Below are positions 52,336 through 64,000 of a stretch of 64,000 nucleotides of DNA, piece after piece. The notes beneath the pieces were generated by a model. The model was not told where the DNA came from. It worked only from the letters and a program-made list of their open reading frames with translations, and searched no databases. The position numbers and the translations under genes were made by a program. The DNA is from Thermoplasmatales archaeon. GTDB taxonomy: Archaea; Thermoplasmatota; Thermoplasmata; Thermoplasmatales; Thermoplasmataceae. The stretch's first letter is position 1; each line of letters opens with the position of its first letter. The stretch is taken from assembly GCA_016806715.1 (NCBI GenBank), contig CP060531.1, positions 1,411,966 through 1,475,965 on the forward strand, written 5' to 3'.

Positions 52336-53499
52336 ATGGTTTCGTATCCGGAAGACAAAAGTGCGATAGATAGCATTACCGACGAGGAGGACAAAAGGAA
52401 AAAACTGAAGGAACTGGATTCAGACAACCAGAAACTGGTCACTCAATTCGGGGCAAGCCGGATTGAAGAAATGCAGAATCTTCCCGACTTCTATACGTTC
52501 AGGAATGGGCTCATTTATTCCCACAGAGATTTTGAAAAGTTCATGGACGGGCTGAATCATGGGAAAAAGAGCGCAATTGTTTCGGGATTCAATGCCAGTT
52601 CAACTCCTCACATAGGCCATATTTCAGTTTTTGACACGAACCTGTACTTTCAGAAGGAACACAACCTGCATGTTTTCATACCCATATCGGAGGACGAGAG
52701 CTATGTTTCAGGAAAAGTAAAGGACCAGGCAGACGGGCTGAAAAACTCGATCCTCATCACCAGGGCAATAATAGCCTACGGGTTTGACCTGAGCAGGACT
52801 CACGTGATTATAGACCAGCTGTATACAAAAATATACAATCTTGCGATCAAGCTTTCAAGGGGCATAAACATGTCTGAAATAAAGGCTGTTTATGGTTATT
52901 CCAATGAACAGAATGCAGGATTGCATTTCTACCCTGCAATACAGTCAGCACACATAGTCTTTCCAAACACGCTTGGATACAGGAATGTTCTGGTGCCAAT
53001 AGGGCCGGACGAGGATGCGCACTTGCGCGTCTGCAGGGATGTTGCAGAGAAATTCGGGTTCGAGAAACCCGCAGTTCTTCATTCAAGGTTCCTGATGGGA
53101 ACTGATGGAACAAAGATGTCAAAATCCAAGGACAATGGAATCTTCCTCCTTGACAGCATGAAGACAATGAGAAAAAAGGTGATGAACTCGTTCAGCGGCG
53201 GCAGGATATCCGTGGAAGAGCACAGGAAGCTTGGTGGTATACCTGAGATAGATGTATCATATCAGTACCTGAAGAGCTATTTTCTCTCTCCGGAAGAATC
53301 CGAACTGCTCTATGGCCAGTATAAAGAGGGAAAAGTGCTCAGCGGGGAGCTGAAGACAATGCTGTTTGAAAGACTGAGCCAAAGGATTGAGCAATTCCAG
53401 AAAAATTATGAAAAAGTCGGGAAAAGAGAAATAATGAAAGTAGTTATGCTAAACGAGTCATTCGACCTGGAAGCACTGCTGGATAGCATGGAATTGTGA
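52336..53499 (+). CDS. trpS: Tryptophanyl-tRNA synthetase
   Basis: The class I enzyme charges tRNA-Trp. It has YSHRDFEKFMDGL before the catalytic domain (a TrpRS-type feature), the HIGH motif as SSTPHIGHIS, the amino-acid pocket region VPIGPDEDAHLRVCRDVA and the KMSKS motif in GTDGTKMSKSKDNGIFLLDS. The frame is open to an ATG at 52282, but the promoter lies at 52275-52299, so I choose ATG 52336 (387 residues). It is slightly divergent but complete. Confidence 0.88.
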   Translation: MVSYPEDKSAIDSITDEEDKRKKLKELDSDNQKLVTQFGASRIEEMQNLPDFYTFRNGLIYSHRDFEKFMDGLNHGKKSAIVSGFNASSTPHIGHISVFDTNLYFQKEHNLHVFIPISEDESYVSGKVKDQADGLKNSILITRAIIAYGFDLSRTHVIIDQLYTKIYNLAIKLSRGINMSEIKAVYGYSNEQNAGLHFYPAIQSAHIVFPNTLGYRNVLVPIGPDEDAHLRVCRDVAEKFGFEKPAVLHSRFLMGTDGTKMSKSKDNGIFLLDSMKTMRKKVMNSFSGGRISVEEHRKLGGIPEIDVSYQYLKSYFLSPEESELLYGQYKEGKVLSGELKTMLFERLSQRIEQFQKNYEKVGKREIMKVVMLNESFDLEALLDSMEL

Positions 53500-53601
53500 G
53501 GAAAACATCCATTGCTCAGCTTCGTTATACTATTTCCCGCAGATGTAATTTTTCATGTCCAGATATCTGCGCCGTAGTGTTTTTCTCGCAAAGTAAGAAT
53601 G

Positions 53602-53609
53602 TTTATATG
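53602..53609 (+). promoter_or_regulatory. TATA-like promoter for tRNA-Lys(UUU) and the RNA polymerase operon
   Basis: TTTATATG lies about 38 nt before the tRNA 5' end, predicting a transcript start near 53630. No other promoter-like sequence occurs between the tRNA and rpoH, where the DNA is G+C-rich tRNA sequence. Confidence 0.55.
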
Positions 53610-53643
53610 CTGAGAATCCATAAAGTTTGCTATTAAACAGGCG

Positions 53644-53717
53644 GGGCCCGTAGCTCAGCTAGGTAGAGCATCTGGCTTTTAACCAGGTGGTCGGGGGTTC
53701 GAACCCCCCCGGGCCCG
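53644..53717 (+). tRNA. tRNA-Lys (anticodon UUU)
   Basis: Full cloverleaf: acceptor stem GGGCCCG (53644-53650) with CGGGCCC (53710-53716), discriminator G. The D arm is GCTCAGCTAGGTAGAGC, the anticodon stem CTGG/CCAG has loop CTTTTAA (anticodon TTT), and the T arm is GGGGG-TTCGAAC-CCCCC. No encoded CCA, no intron. rpoH begins only 18 nt after its 3' end. Confidence 0.96.
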
Positions 53718-53735
53718 CAGTTGGCGGCGGTTAAA

Positions 53736-53999
53736 ATGGGGAAGTTCAACGTATTACAGCATGATTTGGTGCCAGAACATCACCTTGTTGATGTGAAAGA
53801 GGAGCAAAAAATTTTGAAGGAATTAAATGCAGCAAAAGACCTGCTTCCAAAGATTAGCAGGAATGACCCGGCCGTAAAGGCACTAGAGGAGATTCACGGT
53901 CCTCTTGAAAACGGACGCATGATTAAGATTATCAGAAAGAGCCCTACAGTGGGCCTTTCAACATATTATAGAATAGTAACCGGTGAGGTTTTTAAATGA
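53736..53999 (+). CDS. rpoH: RNA polymerase subunit H (RpoH/Rpb5-like)
   Basis: The 87-residue archaeal subunit H corresponds to the C-terminal domain of eukaryotic Rpb5: KFNVLQHDLVPEHHLVDVKEE, then GRMIKIIRKSPTVGLSTYYRIV. The start is ATG 53736; the frame is open to a TTG at 53721 just after the tRNA, which I reject on family length. It heads the RNAP operon and overlaps rpoB by four bases (ATGA). Confidence 0.95.
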   Translation: MGKFNVLQHDLVPEHHLVDVKEEQKILKELNAAKDLLPKISRNDPAVKALEEIHGPLENGRMIKIIRKSPTVGLSTYYRIVTGEVFK

Positions 54000-56900
54000 G
54001 AGAACTTGTTGATATATTTTTTAAGAAGGAAAGTGTCGTAAACCACCAGATTGAATCCATGAATTATTTTGTTGCGTCAAAGGACAACCCTGACAATATT
54101 ATGCAGCAGATAGTGGACGAAACGAAGATTTCAGATGAAAGCGAACCTGGAATTATGACGCTGGATCCCGCAAAGACACAGAACAGAAGAATAGAGATAA
54201 GGTACGGAAGAGTGCGGGAGAAAAACAGGCCAATAGGGCCTGCGACCATCTGGGTTGACAGGCCGGAGATAAAGGAAGCATCTGGGGCTTCAAACCAGAT
54301 TACTCCAAATGAGGCAAGGCTCAGAGACCTGAATTATATGGCTCCAATTAACCTTGAACTGAGGGTCATAGAAGACGGTGTTGAAAAAGATCCTGAAACT
54401 ATAAAGATAGGAGACATCCCCGTTATGATCAGGTCAAAGGTATGCACCCTGGCTGAAGGCAATCTCGACACATATATCGAGAAGAATAACGGTCCAATTA
54501 ATGCAACGAGGAAAGAGAAGCTCCAGTATGTTGGGGAGGACCCTGAGGATGCTGGCGGATACTTTATAATAGGCGGTTCCGAAAGAGTCATCGTTTCGCT
54601 TGAGGATCTCGCCCCAAACAAGATTCTTGTTGAATTTGAGGAGAAGTACGAGTCGAAAATAGAGGTTGCAAAGGTATTTTCCCAGAAGGGAGGATTCAGG
54701 GCACTTACCTCTATTGAGAAAGGAAATGACGGGATTATCAACGTTTCAATTCCCAGCGTGGCAGGCACCATTCCGCTCGTTATCCTGATGAAGGCACTCG
54801 GGCTGGAGAAGGATGTGGATGTGCACAATTCAATATCCACTGTCCAGAAAATGGATCCAATCATCTATGCAAACATAGAAGAAGCAAAAAACCCCAAGAT
54901 TTTCCCTCCAAACGGCATAACAAACAATGAGGATGCCATATCATACATAGAAAAGAGGTTTGCAGCGGGCCAGGCCAAGGAATTCAGGGAGAAGAAAGTT
55001 TCCCAGATGCTTGACAAGTCGCTGCTTCCGCACCTCGGTGATGCAGAGACAGACAGGCTCAAGAAAGCTATTTACCTCGGGAGGATGGCCAGATCACTGC
55101 TGGAACTCAACCTTGGCCTGAGGAAAGAGGACGACAAAGATCATCTTGCTAACAAGAGAATAAAGCTTGCTGGAGATTTGCTGGATGAACTTTTCAGGAA
55201 CGCCTTCCAGTCTGTGCTGAAGGATCTGAAATACCAGCTTGAAAGGACATATAACCGGAAAAAAGGAATCAGGCTGAGGCCGGCAGTAAGGCAGGATCTT
55301 CTAACCCAGAAAATACTCCACGCAATGGCCACCGGCAACTGGATTGGCGGAAGAACCGGGGTTTCTCAGCTTCTGGACAGGGTTTCAAATGTAAGTACGC
55401 TGAGTCATCTCAGGAGAATCATTTCTCCGTTGACGCGCTCACAACCTCACTTTGAGGCGAGAGATCTTCACCCGACTCAGTGGGGCAGAATTTGTCCTAA
55501 TGAAACTCCTGAGGGGCAGAACTGTGGTCTGGTGAAGAACGCAGCTCTTATAATCAATGTTACAGAGGGAATAAACCCGGATATTGTCCTTGAGTTTCTC
55601 AAGGGAATGGATGTAAAGGAGGTTCTTGAGGAGAACCCGAATACCGGAAGGGTTTACCTGAATGGTGATTTCATAGGATATCATGACGATCCAGGAAAAC
55701 TTACAAACCAGATACGCGGAGAGCGCCGGAGGGGAAAACTGCCGGATGATGTAAACGTCAGGTTCGATGCGGAGACCAGGGAAGTTATAATCAATTGTGA
55801 CAGGGGACGAATCAGGCGCCCACTGCTTGCCCTAAACAACGGGACCACGGTTCTGACAAGGGAGATGCTGAAAAAACTGGAGAACGGCGAGTATCAGCTG
55901 AAGGATCTATTAAAAAAAGGAGCAATGGAGTGGATCGACGCTGAGGAGGAGGAAAATCTCTACATCGCTGTTTACGGTTATGATTTCCCGGAAAGATGTC
56001 CAAACTGTGGAATATATCTTTACAGGAGCAAACTGGACTGGATTAACCATGGCGAGAGTGGAAGCGAAAAGGTTATGCTTCAGTGCCAGGAGTGCAAGGC
56101 AACGTTTGAGGGAAAAAGCCTGTTGACAGAGGAATACACTCATCTGGAAATCGACCCGTCCCTGATCCTAGGAGTGGTTGCATCCATAACTCCGTATCCG
56201 GAGCACAATTCTTCTCCAAGAATCACGATGGCGGCAGCTATGACCAAGCAGTCCATTGGTCTTTCCAGCACTAATTTCAGGATAAGGACTGATACCAGAG
56301 GGCACGTACTTCATTATCCACAGATTCCGCTGGTAAAGACAAAAATAATGGATTTCATAAAGTATGAAAAGAAGCCTGCCGGACAGAATTTTGTGGTCGC
56401 CATCCTGTCGTACCAGGGCTACAATATCCAGGACGCCCTCATCATGAACAAGGCTGCTGTAGAAAGGGGACTTGGAAGAAGTACATTCTTCAGAACCTAT
56501 ACTGCAGAAGAGAGAAGGTACCCGGGAGGTCAGGAAGACCGGTTTGAGATACCAACTCACGATGTTCTTGGAGCAAGAGCGGAAGAGAGTTACAAGAATC
56601 TGGATGAGAACGGCATAATATTCCCGGAATCATACGTTGAAGGGGCAGATGTCCTTGTCGGTAAAACCTCGCCACCAAGATTCCTGGAAGAGGGAGGGGA
56701 CAAACTTGGCCCGCAGAGGAGAAGGGAATCGTCAATAACCATGAGGCCCAATGAGAATGGTTTCGTGGATAACGTAATTCTTACCGTGTCTGAAAGCAAC
56801 AGCAGGGTAGTGAAAATAAAGGTAAGGAGCGAAAGAATTCCTGAGCTTGGCGATAAGTTCGCCTCACGCCATGGGCAGAAGGGAGTCATAGGATCAGTCG

Positions 56901-57588
56901 TGCCGCAGGAAGACATGCCATTCACTGAAGAAGGAGTTATCCCGGACCTGGTGATAAACCCGCACGCCATTCCTTCAAGGATGACTGTAGGTCACATACT
57001 TGAGATGATTGGCGGGCAGGTTGCAGCTATGAAGGGAGAGATCATTGATGGTACAATTTTCAGCGGAGAGCCGGAGAAGAGCCTTAGAGACGGACTGAAG
57101 AAATTTGGCTTCAGGCAGTCATCTGAGGAATCCATGTATGACGGAATCACAGGAAGGAAGTTTGAGGCTGACATTTTCACGGGAATCATTTACTACCAGA
57201 AGCTTCATCATATGGTTGCCGGCAAGTTCCATGCAAGGTCTCGTGGTCCCGTCCAGATTTTAACAAGGCAGCCTACAGAGGGAAGATCGAGACAGGGTGG
57301 ACTGAGGTTCGGTGAAATGGAACGAGATACTCTCATTGCTCACGGTGCTGCAATGGTCATAAAAGACAGGTTGCTTGACCAGAGTGATGGCACAATTCTC
57401 TATGTATGCGGGAACCCAAAATGCGGGCACATAGCGATCCTCGACAGAAGGAAAGGAACGCTCAGATGTCCAGTATGCGGGAACACGGGAAATATTCATC
57501 CAATTGAGACAAGCTATGCGTTTAAGCTGATGCGGGATGAGCTGAATTCTCTGGGTGTAATTATGAGACTCAATCTAGGTGATATGAA

Positions 57589-57592
<4 letters not shown>
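53996..57592 (+). CDS. rpoB: RNA polymerase subunit B (fused B''+B')
   Basis: The 1198-residue second-largest subunit is a single polypeptide, not split into B'' and B' as in some euryarchaea. Recognisable regions include GGYFIIGGSERVIVSLEDLAPN, the fork loop region ISPLTRSQPHFEARDLHPTQWGRICPNETPEGQNCGL and the hybrid-binding EPGDKFASRHGQKGVIG-like segment (LGDKFASRHGQKGVIG). There are two zinc sites: CPNC...CQEC, and the C-terminal CGNPKCGH...CPVC. No intein is present. It overlaps rpoA1 by four bases. Confidence 0.97.
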
Positions 57593-61775
<4,183 letters not shown>

Positions 61776-61810
61776 TTTTACCTGTATTTTTTATCGGGGG
61801 CCTGTAAGTA

Positions 61811-62239
61811 ATGAAAGAGATCACTATAGATAACAAGATGATGGGCTATATAGCAATTTTCGAACGACTGAGCCATGTGGAACTCAAGGAGTGTCTGGAA
61901 AATGATGACATGGTGCTTTTCATAGTCGGTGAAAAACGCCTCGCAGACATTTTCAACCATAACAAGAATATAGTTTCCGAGCTGAAGGAGAAAGTAAACA
62001 AACACATCCTGCTTGCAGAAACCTCAAGGGATCTGCTCATGTTTGTGAAGAACCTCTTTTACAGGTATGGGGTCAAGGAAATAGACATAACATGGAAGGA
62101 AAACATGACAGACATCCTCGTAGCTGTAGAGACGACTGAGATAGGAAAAGCAATAGGCAAAGAAGGCAGAAACATTAAGTTGCTGAAGGAAGCGGTCGGA
62201 AGGTTCTTTCCAATACATTCCCTGAATATAAAGCAATAA
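61811..62239 (+). CDS. nusA: NusA-like transcription factor (archaeal, two KH domains)
   Basis: The 142-residue archaeal NusA is made of two KH domains only. The second contains GKAIGKEGRNIKLLKEAVGRF, with the GxxG loop. It lies 35 nt after rpoA2; the eL30 gene that often separates the two in archaea, and the uS12 and uS7 genes that usually follow, are absent here. It probably binds rRNA/mRNA during transcription or maturation. Confidence 0.93.
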   Translation: MKEITIDNKMMGYIAIFERLSHVELKECLENDDMVLFIVGEKRLADIFNHNKNIVSELKEKVNKHILLAETSRDLLMFVKNLFYRYGVKEIDITWKENMTDILVAVETTEIGKAIGKEGRNIKLLKEAVGRFFPIHSLNIKQ

Positions 62240-62275
62240 GCCAGGACTCCGTAACTCTCTATACGGGGCTCACAT

Positions 62276-62488
62276 CTATTTTTCAATCTCAATTATTTTT
62301 CTTCTTTTGCTTGCTCCGCTTATTATCCTTACGTTTGCGCTGTTTACTCCGTACTTCCTTGCAAGCTGCCTGATTATGTCAACATTAGCGCGGTTGTTTT
62401 CCATGGGTTCGGAAGTAAAAACCTCTATACCTTCTGCGACCTCTTTTATTTCCCCTTTTCCGTGCCGAACTCTGACATTAATCCGCAT
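62276..62488 (-). CDS. DUF167/YggU-family small protein
   Basis: The 70-residue protein has the DUF167 (UPF0235) pattern: MRINVRVRHGKGEIKEV, then NRANVDIIRQLARKYGVNSANVRIISGASKRRKII. The NRAN...LA and SG..SRRK features are typical. Function is unknown. It is convergent with nusA and divergent from the DtxR gene. Confidence 0.85.
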   Translation of the reverse strand: MRINVRVRHGKGEIKEVAEGIEVFTSEPMENNRANVDIIRQLARKYGVNSANVRIISGASKRRKIIEIEK

Positions 62489-62611
62489 GTTTCAACTTAA
62501 TGCTGTATACAGAACAGCAATTTATGGCTTATGGGAATGAGGGAAGCGCTCTATTCTCACGGATTTCCGGTAATTTGGTAAACAATTATAATGCTCCAGC
62601 GTTACACTTCC

Positions 62612-63259
62612 ATGGAACGCGGCTCCGTAACTGCTGAGGATTATCTCAAGATAATAGATGAACTCACGAATTACAGGGGATACGCAACTCTTAACGATAT
62701 TTCAAAATTTTTCTCCGTTACCAGGCAGAGCGTGTATGACGAAATGAATATCCTCATTGAGAGAGGCCTGGTAGAGAAGACGAACAAGGGTGAATATGTC
62801 CTGTCCGATAAGGGAAAACATGAAGCCAATATATTCCTGAGGAAACACAGAATAGCTGAGATTCTTCTGGAAAAAGCACTGAGGATGAGATGGGATCTCC
62901 TGGATAACGAAGCCATGGGAATCGAGCACGGTATTACGGAAACCATATCCGACCTTGTCTGCGATATTTATGGTTGCGAAAAATGTCCTCATGGTAACCC
63001 GGTTCCTGACAGGTATGGGAACGTGAAGGAACCGGAAGACTATTTCCTGCGTGAAATAGCTGGAAATACACAGGTGCGCGTGTCCAGAGTCATCTTCGAA
63101 AGTGATGAGGTGCTCCGTTACCTGCAGTCAAGCTCAATATCGCCAGGAACAACGCTGACTGTCGCTGAGGACGGAACAGTCTATTTTTTCCAGGGTGACA
63201 GAAGAGAAGCTATACCTGGAGACATAGCGTCGGCAATGAAATATTTCAGGGTGAAATGA
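62612..63259 (+). CDS. DtxR/MntR-family metal-dependent transcriptional regulator
   Basis: About 215 residues. It has an N-terminal winged helix (AEDYLKIIDELTNYRGYATLNDIS, RQSVYDEMNILIERGLVEK), a dimerisation/metal domain (HRIAEILLEKALRMRW, IEHGIT, CEKCPHGNPVPDRYG), and a C-terminal SH3-like FeoA domain (RVSRVIFESDEVLRYLQ). The family represses metal-uptake genes when Fe or Mn is abundant. It lies directly upstream of an NRAMP-like gene with a palindromic operator. ATG 62591 would add seven residues; an AATTATAATG TATA-like box at about 62583-62592 favours 62612. Confidence 0.9.
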   Translation: MERGSVTAEDYLKIIDELTNYRGYATLNDISKFFSVTRQSVYDEMNILIERGLVEKTNKGEYVLSDKGKHEANIFLRKHRIAEILLEKALRMRWDLLDNEAMGIEHGITETISDLVCDIYGCEKCPHGNPVPDRYGNVKEPEDYFLREIAGNTQVRVSRVIFESDEVLRYLQSSSISPGTTLTVAEDGTVYFFQGDRREAIPGDIASAMKYFRVK

Positions 63260-63323
63260 GTTATCAATACCATCCGGCGATTTGCACAGCATCAGGCTAT
63301 GATTTTAAATAGAGATTAGCAAT

Positions 63324-63339
63324 GTAAGGACATCCTTAC
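63324..63339. promoter_or_regulatory. Putative DtxR-type operator at the NRAMP promoter
   Basis: Perfect inverted repeat GTAAGG-ACAT-CCTTAC. It lies about 20 nt after a TATA-like TTTTAAATA (63303-63311), thus at the expected transcript start of the NRAMP gene. The DtxR-family gene immediately upstream is the obvious candidate regulator. Confidence 0.7.
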
Positions 63340-63480
63340 GTGATATGATGATCCACTTGCTATGCATGACAGAGCTTTTTGCTTTAAAACCACGCAAGAA
63401 CGTTTTGCCGGGGTGTTTGCCTGTTTTCTCTGCGTAGCATCAAACATTACCTGAAGTTCTTTGGCCCTGCCTGGCTGGTC

Positions 63481-64000
63481 ATGATAGCAGACATGGATGC
63501 GAGCAGCACAATAGGTGCAGCAGAAACCGGTGCACTGTTCAGGTATGGCCTCATCTGGTTCATGATCCTTCTGATCATACCTCTCTTCCTGATACAGGAA
63601 GTCTCAGGCAGGATCGGAACTGTGACTGAGAAGGGCCTTGGGGAGGTTATCCGTGAAAATTACAGCAGGAGGACCACCCTGATCATGACAGTTCCCATGG
63701 TTGTCACAGACATGGTGACCTATGCAGTTGAGTATATCGGTATTGCAATCGGGCTGGAGCTTCTTGGTATCCCACCTCTGCTTGCCCTTCCAGTTGTGTA
63801 CATTATCCACATATTAGTTGTGACAAAGAGAAAGTACGGGACAACAGAGATAATTCTTATTGCAATTTCACTGGTTCTGATCGTATCATTTGTTGCTACG
63901 CTGTTCATCAGGGGAATAGTTGCATATAACCCCTTCTACATAGCTGCAACGCCAGATTATCTCTTTATCCTGGCTGTTAACGTAGGGGCGGTCGTAATGC
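63481..64000 (+). CDS. NRAMP-like divalent metal transporter, 3' truncated by the window and with a problematic 5' end
   Basis: The frame runs off the window end. Family features are visible: residues around MIADMDASSTIGAAETGA correspond to helix 1 with the metal-binding region, followed by long hydrophobic helices (LIWFMILLIIPLFLIQEVSGRIG, TLIMTVPMVVTDMVTYAVEYIGIAIGLELLG). The first in-frame ATG is 63481, but the same frame is open back to 63388 and encodes the conserved KHYLKFFGPAWLV segment just before that ATG, without ATG, GTG or TTG. A short ATG-led frame at 63345-63437 is in another phase. A frameshift or non-standard start is likely. Confidence 0.75.
   Translation, partial: MIADMDASSTIGAAETGALFRYGLIWFMILLIIPLFLIQEVSGRIGTVTEKGLGEVIRENYSRRTTLIMTVPMVVTDMVTYAVEYIGIAIGLELLGIPPLLALPVVYIIHILVVTKRKYGTTEIILIAISLVLIVSFVATLFIRGIVAYNPFYIAATPDYLFILAVNVGAVVM

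Noticed and set aside
53721-53735. TTG 53721 as the rpoH start
   Set aside because: It would begin three bases after the tRNA and add five residues not present in the family; ATG 53736 fits.
54334-54864. A 176-codon - strand open frame inside rpoB
   Set aside because: Antisense to conserved RpoB sequence; serine-rich shadow translation without family resemblance.
62240-62275. CCGTA...TACGG hairpin between nusA and DUF167 as an intrinsic terminator
   Set aside because: The stem is only five base pairs and no U-rich run follows directly; archaeal termination does not require such hairpins.
62503-62512. CTGTATACAG palindrome upstream of the DtxR gene as an autoregulatory operator
   Set aside because: It is short (10 bp), does not resemble the GTAAGG repeat at the NRAMP promoter and may be chance in AT-rich DNA.

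Overview
This looks like a chromosomal segment from an archaeon of the Thermoplasmata (Thermoplasmatales-like). The evidence is an archaeal-order ribosomal protein superoperon, archaeal Cbf5, Nop5, Nop10, LSm, aIF1, aIF2-alpha and RNase P protein genes, TATA-box promoters with several apparently leaderless starts, a stand-alone 5S rRNA gene, a fused RpoB with split RpoA'/A'', separate ADP-forming acyl-CoA synthetase subunits, and trehalose (OtsA/OtsB) synthesis. A DNA topoisomerase VI operon is also present; the classical Thermoplasma, Picrophilus and Ferroplasma genomes are described as lacking it, so the host may be a divergent member of the group.

Layout. 1-610: truncated IS66-type transposase gene and tRNA-Lys(CUU). 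611-17824: one long + strand translation superoperon, uL3-uL4-uL23-uL2-uS19-uL22-uS3-uL29-aIF1-RNP1-uS17-uL14-uL24-eS4-uL5-uS14-uS8-uL6-eL32-eL19-uL18-uS5-uL30-uL15-secY-adkA-DUF106-cmk-cbf5-nop5. It is tightly packed, with many ATGA overlaps and a 236-nt overlap of cbf5 and nop5. 17818-19614: LSm-purF on the - strand. 19818-24141: a 1239-residue TPR protein overlapping a membrane site-2-type metalloprotease. 24415-30641: accessory region with a complete IS200/IS605 element (TnpA+TnpB), a radical SAM gene, zinc-ribbon/aEF-1beta, a complete IS4/IS1634-like element and a cupin gene. 31049-34368: small unknown gene, SDR gene, then the eL42-eS27-aIF2alpha-Nop10-PAC2 operon. 34430-38825: DUF4382 protein, divergent topoisomerase VI B/A and a nitrilase. 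38827-42173: otsB/otsA and a membrane protein. 42369-42487: 5S rRNA. 42561-48323: indolepyruvate oxidoreductase, ADP-forming acyl-CoA synthetase and MtnA. 48802-52025: two MFS transporters controlled by a divergent TetR gene. 52336-62239: TrpRS, then tRNA-Lys(UUU)-rpoH-rpoB-rpoA'-rpoA''-nusA. 62276-64000: DUF167, a DtxR-type regulator and a truncated NRAMP-like transporter gene.

How it fits together. Most of the window is housekeeping information processing: ribosome, SRP/Sec membrane targeting, rRNA modification guides, RNA polymerase and initiation factors. Ior plus Acd form a coherent 2-oxoacid to acyl-CoA to acid plus ATP route for aromatic amino acids. The most notable signals beyond routine annotation are: a 25-bp perfect palindrome in the topo VI promoter region; further perfect inverted repeats at the trpS, NRAMP, TetR/MFS and membrane-protein promoters; dual coding of the Cbf5 tail and Nop5 N-terminus; lineage-type extensions on SecY, RpoA'', uL5 and uL24; an RNA polymerase operon whose only visible promoter is that of a tRNA; and an NRAMP gene whose conserved N-terminus lies in a frame without a standard start. 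I saw no CRISPR array and no clear multi-gene defence system.
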